DNA of 64,000 nucleotides, taken from assembly GCF_019884725.1 (NCBI RefSeq), contig NZ_CP082322.1, positions 3,162,001 to 3,226,000 on the forward strand, read 5' to 3'. Each line of letters begins with the position of its first letter. The stretch's first letter is position 1. This stretch comes from Leucobacter tenebrionis (GTDB lineage Bacteria > Actinomycetota > Actinomycetes > Actinomycetales > Microbacteriaceae). A program made the translations under genes and the position numbers. The notes beneath the pieces were generated by a model. That model had not been told where the DNA came from. It saw nothing but the letters and a program-made list of their open reading frames with translations, and searched no databases. Below are positions 60,057-64,000 of this stretch, in pieces.

Positions 60057-61037
60057 TCAGCGCGTGCGTCGCCGCAGCACCTCCGCCGGGTGCTCATCGA
60101 ACTCGGCGCGGTACGCGACCGTGAAGCGCGACACGTTCGAGAACCCCCAGCGCTGCGCGATCGCGGCGAGTGTGTCACCGGGCGTTGCGGTGACGAGATC
60201 GGTGCGGGCGCCGGCGAGGCGCGCTCGCCGCAGGCACTCGCGCGGCGTCATCCCGAGTGCGCGCTTGAAGGCGTACTGCAGGCCGCGCGTCGAGATGCGC
60301 GCCGCGACCGCGACGTCGTCGACCGTGATGGGGAGGTGGGCGTTCGCGTCGATGTACGAGAGCGCGAGGCGCACGGTCTTCGGCGCCGCGACGGTCTGGT
60401 GCGACCGCCGCATCGTATCCGAGAAGGTCGTCGAGAACGTCGCGAGCGCCGTCCACAGCGCATGCTGCTCGAGGCTCGCGATCAAGAGGGGCGAGGCGTG
60501 CCCCGCGTGCCCGGCGAGCATGAGCGATGAGGCGAGGTATTCGAACGCGCGATCCCACTGCAGTGCTGCCGCCGCGTCGACGGCCTGCGGATCCTTCACC
60601 CGCACGCGCAGCGTGTCGTCGCCCGAGATCTGCCGCGCGAGGCGTTCGACGCGCGCCCGGTCGAACACGAGCGCGCGCACGTTCGCGCGGTCCTCCCAGT
60701 GCGCCCGCACGGTCTCACCGGCCGACGCCCACGGCAGATCGGAGCGCAGCGCGCGCCTCGCGCTCACGGATCCGCCGCTGCTCGTGGTGACGCGGCAGGT
60801 GAAGAGCTGATCCTCCGGCTCGATCATCGAGCGCACGTCGGCCGCCAGATCGTACTCGATCACGGAGAAGCCGGGCGTCGACACCGAGAACCAGTCGAGC
60901 TCGCAGCGGGTCTCGTCGACCTGCAGCAGCTCGGACGAGGGCGCGAATCGCCGCCAGATCTCGGCTACCTCGGCCGCTTCCGTCGAGCGGAACTGCAGGG
61001 TCTCGGGGGCGCGCTGAATCTGCGGGGAATCTGACAC
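60057..61037 (-). CDS. AraC-family transcriptional regulator
   Basis: A 326-aa regulator with a variable N-terminal sensor region (about 1-225) and a C-terminal double HTH (about 230-326): LPITVDDVAVAARISTRGLQ and then DTLAAIAQRWGFSNVSRFTVAYRAEFDEHP, the AraC signature. Start chosen at GTG 61035-61037, with GAAGG about 8 nt upstream; an ATG near 61154 would add about 40 residues. Located beside the dehydrogenase gene on the same strand, which may be under its control. The effector is unknown. Confidence 0.88.
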   Translation of the reverse strand: MSDSPQIQRAPETLQFRSTEAAEVAEIWRRFAPSSELLQVDETRCELDWFSVSTPGFSVIEYDLAADVRSMIEPEDQLFTCRVTTSSGGSVSARRALRSDLPWASAGETVRAHWEDRANVRALVFDRARVERLARQISGDDTLRVRVKDPQAVDAAAALQWDRAFEYLASSLMLAGHAGHASPLLIASLEQHALWTALATFSTTFSDTMRRSHQTVAAPKTVRLALSYIDANAHLPITVDDVAVAARISTRGLQYAFKRALGMTPRECLRRARLAGARTDLVTATPGDTLAAIAQRWGFSNVSRFTVAYRAEFDEHPAEVLRRRTR

Positions 61038-61199
61038 GTCTCGGCCTTCAGGGTCGGGCACGCCGGTGCGTGCGCCATGAAGCCTAGCGCGAGTGGCGGC
61101 CTTCGACAGAACACGAACAGTTTGTGCGCGATCTGTCAGCGCTGCGCGTTTCATGCCGCGCCTTCCGTGAGCGGGCGCCGAGGCTGCCACGATGGGCGC

Positions 61200-61529
61200 A
61201 TGGGGTATCTGGTGCACGGGGGTAACACCTATGAGTTCGAGGATCGGGTGCTCGCCCACCTCAAGACGGTCATCGGTCAGAAGCTGCGCAAGCAGGAGTG
61301 CTTCTTCTTGAGCTGGTCGAAGAGCGCCGAGTCGGGCAGCGGCCGCGTGTCGGTGTGGCTGTCCCCGCACATCGCGATCGCGTTCAGGTTCTCGGGTAGC
61401 CGCCCTCCGCAGCTCAACCCGACGTGGCTCAGGGCGCTGACCTCGCTCTCGCATACGCCGCGCGGCCTCGTCGTCATTTCCGAGGAGGAGGCCGAGGCCT
61501 ACGCGAAGAAGGAGCAGGCCGGGGCTTAG
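61200..61529 (+). CDS. DUF7882 family small protein
   Basis: A 109-aa soluble protein: MGYLVHGGNTYEFEDRVLAHL, RKQECFFLSWSKS, then VWLSPHIAIAFRFSGSRPPQ. This is the Microbacteriaceae family often mislabelled ATP-dependent DNA ligase, though no ligase motif is present. The function is unknown. Start ATG 61200. It converges on the carboxypeptidase gene with a 21-bp gap. Confidence 0.8.
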   Translation: MGYLVHGGNTYEFEDRVLAHLKTVIGQKLRKQECFFLSWSKSAESGSGRVSVWLSPHIAIAFRFSGSRPPQLNPTWLRALTSLSHTPRGLVVISEEEAEAYAKKEQAGA

Positions 61530-61550
61530 GTGCCTGCCCTGCGTGCCGGG

Positions 61551-62258
61551 CTACTGCTGCAGGCGGGGATCCTCGGTCGGGTCGGCGTACATGATCGGGC
61601 AGCCGCTGCTCGTCGCGTCGGGAACCAGCTCATAGTGCCACGGCTCGTTCGCGTAGGTCTGGCAGAGCCCATAGCTCGCGCCGTAGGCGGAGAGCCAGGC
61701 CGGAGCGTCCGCGCCGTCGATGTCTACGGCATCGCCGGAGACGTGAGCCGAGGTCTGCGGGCTCGCGACCCAGCGCGAGGCCTCCTCGAGCGAGCCGTAC
61801 TGCGAGACGGCGTCGCGCAGCATCTGCTCCTGCAGCTCGGCCGATCGCCAGCCGCTGTTGACGATGAACTCGATGCCCTGGCTCCGAGCATCGGCGGCCG
61901 CGGCCCGCAGCGCCTGCAGCAGCTCGGGTCGCAGGTTCGTGATGCCGTCGTAGCCGTCGTCGAACACGGTGATCCCATCGGGGAGTCGTCCGTCAGAACC
62001 GCCGGTGCGCCCCTCGGCCTCCGCGAGGCCGGGCGCCTGCTCGGGAGTGGCGGCCGGGGCCGAGTCGCCGCCGGAGGGGTCGGGATCGCGGACCCCGATC
62101 CGCTCCTGCGGCTGCGTCGACGCGGCGTCCGCGGGCGCAGACGCAGCCCCGACCTGGGAGACGATGACGCCGATCGTGGTCGCGGTGGCGAGGATGAGGC
62201 CGAGCACGGCGACCTGGATCGCTCGGTGGCCCCGGGGTGCTGAGTCGGTGCGTTGCAT
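61551..62258 (-). CDS. D-alanyl-D-alanine carboxypeptidase, M15 (VanY-like)
   Basis: A 235-aa membrane-anchored peptidoglycan enzyme. One N-terminal transmembrane helix (AIQVAVLGLILATATTIGVI), an extracytoplasmic Pro/Asp-rich linker, then the M15 domain: SGWRSAELQEQM, SAHVSGDAVDIDG (Zn His and Asp), and NEPWHYELV (catalytic Glu and third His ligand). It trims the terminal D-Ala. Divergent from the two-component system, an arrangement resembling van-type clusters, but no ligase genes (vanHAX) are present. Confidence 0.92.
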   Translation of the reverse strand: MQRTDSAPRGHRAIQVAVLGLILATATTIGVIVSQVGAASAPADAASTQPQERIGVRDPDPSGGDSAPAATPEQAPGLAEAEGRTGGSDGRLPDGITVFDDGYDGITNLRPELLQALRAAAADARSQGIEFIVNSGWRSAELQEQMLRDAVSQYGSLEEASRWVASPQTSAHVSGDAVDIDGADAPAWLSAYGASYGLCQTYANEPWHYELVPDATSSGCPIMYADPTEDPRLQQ

Positions 62259-62346
62259 GCCCGCCAGTCAACCCGGGCGGGTGTTGCGAGGGCGTACGCG
62301 GTTTTCGATATGCCCGCGATATGCCGCGCCTCGTAGCATGGAGACC

Positions 62347-62998
<652 letters not shown>

Positions 62999-63012
<14 letters not shown>

Positions 63013-64000
63013 GCGGCCCGGCCTCAGTGCGCGGCTCAAACTCGCTCTCAGCTACGCGGGGTTCCTCATGCTCGCGGGAACGCTGCTGCTCGCGGTCGTG
63101 TGGATGTTCCTGCTGCGCTACGTGCCCCCGAACGCGACCTACGGTCCGGGAGGCTACTTTTTTCCGGGACGCGGCGATCTGATCCGCGCCTTCGTGCCGG
63201 CGGCGGGCTGGGCGCTCGCCTTCCTGCTGGTGTTCGGGCTCGTGGGCGGCTGGTGGCTCGCGGGGCGCATGCTCGTGCCGCTGCGCCGCATCTCCGAGGC
63301 GACCCGCCGGGCCGCCGAGGGCTCGCTCTCGTACCGCATCGACATGGACGGGCCGCGCGACGAGTTCAGGGAGCTCGCCGACAGTTTCGACGCGATGCTC
63401 GCGCAGCTCGAGGCGCACGTGGCCGAGCAACAGCGCTTCGCGGCGAACGCCTCGCACGAGCTGCGCACACCGCTGGCGGTCACGCAGACGATGATCGATG
63501 TGGCGCGCAGAGATCCCGATCACGACCACCGCGAACTGCTCGAGCGCCTGCGCGTCGTGAACTCGCGCGCGATCGACCTCACCGAGGCGCTGCTGCTGCT
63601 CAGCCGCGCCGACCGCCGCTCGTTCGCGCGCGAGACCGTCGACCTCTCGCTCATCGCCGAGGAGGCCGCCGAGACGCTGCTGCCGCTCGCCGAGAAGCAC
63701 GGCGTCGAGATCGAGGTGAGCGGGGAGGCGGCCCTCACCGAGGGCTCGTACGCGCTGCTGCTGCAGACGACCGTCAACCTGCTGCACAACGCCGTCGTGC
63801 ACAATCTCGCCGAGGGCGGCCTCGTGCGCCTCGTCACCGATGCGGGGCCCGGGTGCGCGACGCTGACCGTCGAGAACACGGGGGAGCGGCTCAGCCCGCA
63901 GCTGGTCGCGACGCTCACCGAGCCCTTCAGACGCGGCAGCGAGCGGATCCGCAGCGATCACGCGGGCGTCGGGCTGGGCCTCGCCATCGTCAAGAGCATC
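62999..64000 (+). CDS. Sensor histidine kinase (3' end missing)
   Basis: 334 residues visible. Two transmembrane helices (about 15-38 and 60-88), HAMP (ARMLVPLRRISEATRRA), dimerisation/phosphoacceptor ASHELRTPLAVTQ with His, and ATPase N-box LLHNAVVHN and G1/G2 start GVGLGLAIVK at the window edge. The short extracytoplasmic loop suggests it senses membrane or a small signal. Start ATG 62999 lies inside the regulator gene's 3' end. Its remaining residues lie beyond base 64000. Confidence 0.9.

Overview
The window is 64 kb of high-GC DNA from a free-living actinobacterium, most likely a member of the Microbacteriaceae (Micrococcales). This is inferred from gene content, not from a marker gene: a DUF7882 protein, a DUF3516-type helicase, an mycobacterial IrtAB-like ABC pair, a LigD/Ku end-joining pair, and a giant helicase carrying the MTES_1575-type nuclease domain first named in Microbacterium. 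Genes are densely packed with many ATGA or TGATG stop/start overlaps. At least nine genes start 6-7 nt after a TANNNT box, which suggests leaderless transcripts.

Layout. 0-4.8 kb: an Old Yellow Enzyme family reductase (cut by the window edge), a DUF2130 coiled-coil protein and a DUF3516 RNA helicase. 4.9-9.4 kb: an exopolysaccharide-type operon with two membrane glycosyltransferases, UDP-GlcNAc 2-epimerase and a 68-aa membrane protein. 9.4-13.1 kb: nucleoside and phosphate metabolism (deoC, a GntR regulator, Ppx/GppA, cytidine deaminase, acid phosphatase lipoprotein). 13.1-18.4 kb: LysR regulator, PLP decarboxylase, amino-acid permease and universal stress protein, which looks like a decarboxylase/transporter stress module. 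18.4-21.2 kb: repeats, tRNA-Gln, a SIP-like small protein, Dps and a broken YCII gene.

21.2-30.3 kb and 42.6-45.9 kb are the accessory regions. A convergent gene pair (SIMPL/DUF541 and DUF4342) occurs twice in the same orientation, almost identical in sequence. At 42.6 kb the two genes are 19 bp apart. At 21.2 kb an 8.1-kb block separates them; it holds a 2162-aa HEPN/transglutaminase-like/DUF4011/SF1-helicase/MTES nuclease/DUF3320 protein divergent from a DEDDh exonuclease with a BRCT domain. Next to the 42.6-kb pair is a lower-GC block with a MazG-like pyrophosphohydrolase and a GIY-YIG/DUF2075 helicase. Both blocks look like defence or DNA-processing cargo sitting at copies of the same locus. 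I regard this as the most interesting part of the window.

30.4-42.5 kb: AI-2E-type permease, class II glutamine amidotransferase, flavin monooxygenase, DUF488, an XRE regulator with a Cys-type hydrolase, and the NHEJ pair ligD/ku. 46.0-50.5 kb: siderophore uptake through a SIP-ABC fusion and its half-transporter partner. 50.5-60 kb: mostly minus-strand stress and redox genes, including a haem-oxygenase-like iron enzyme/CDGSH/glycosyltransferase operon and a long epimerase fusion. 60-64 kb: AraC-type regulator, DUF7882 protein, and a VanY-like D,D-carboxypeptidase divergent from a response regulator/histidine kinase pair that runs off the right edge.
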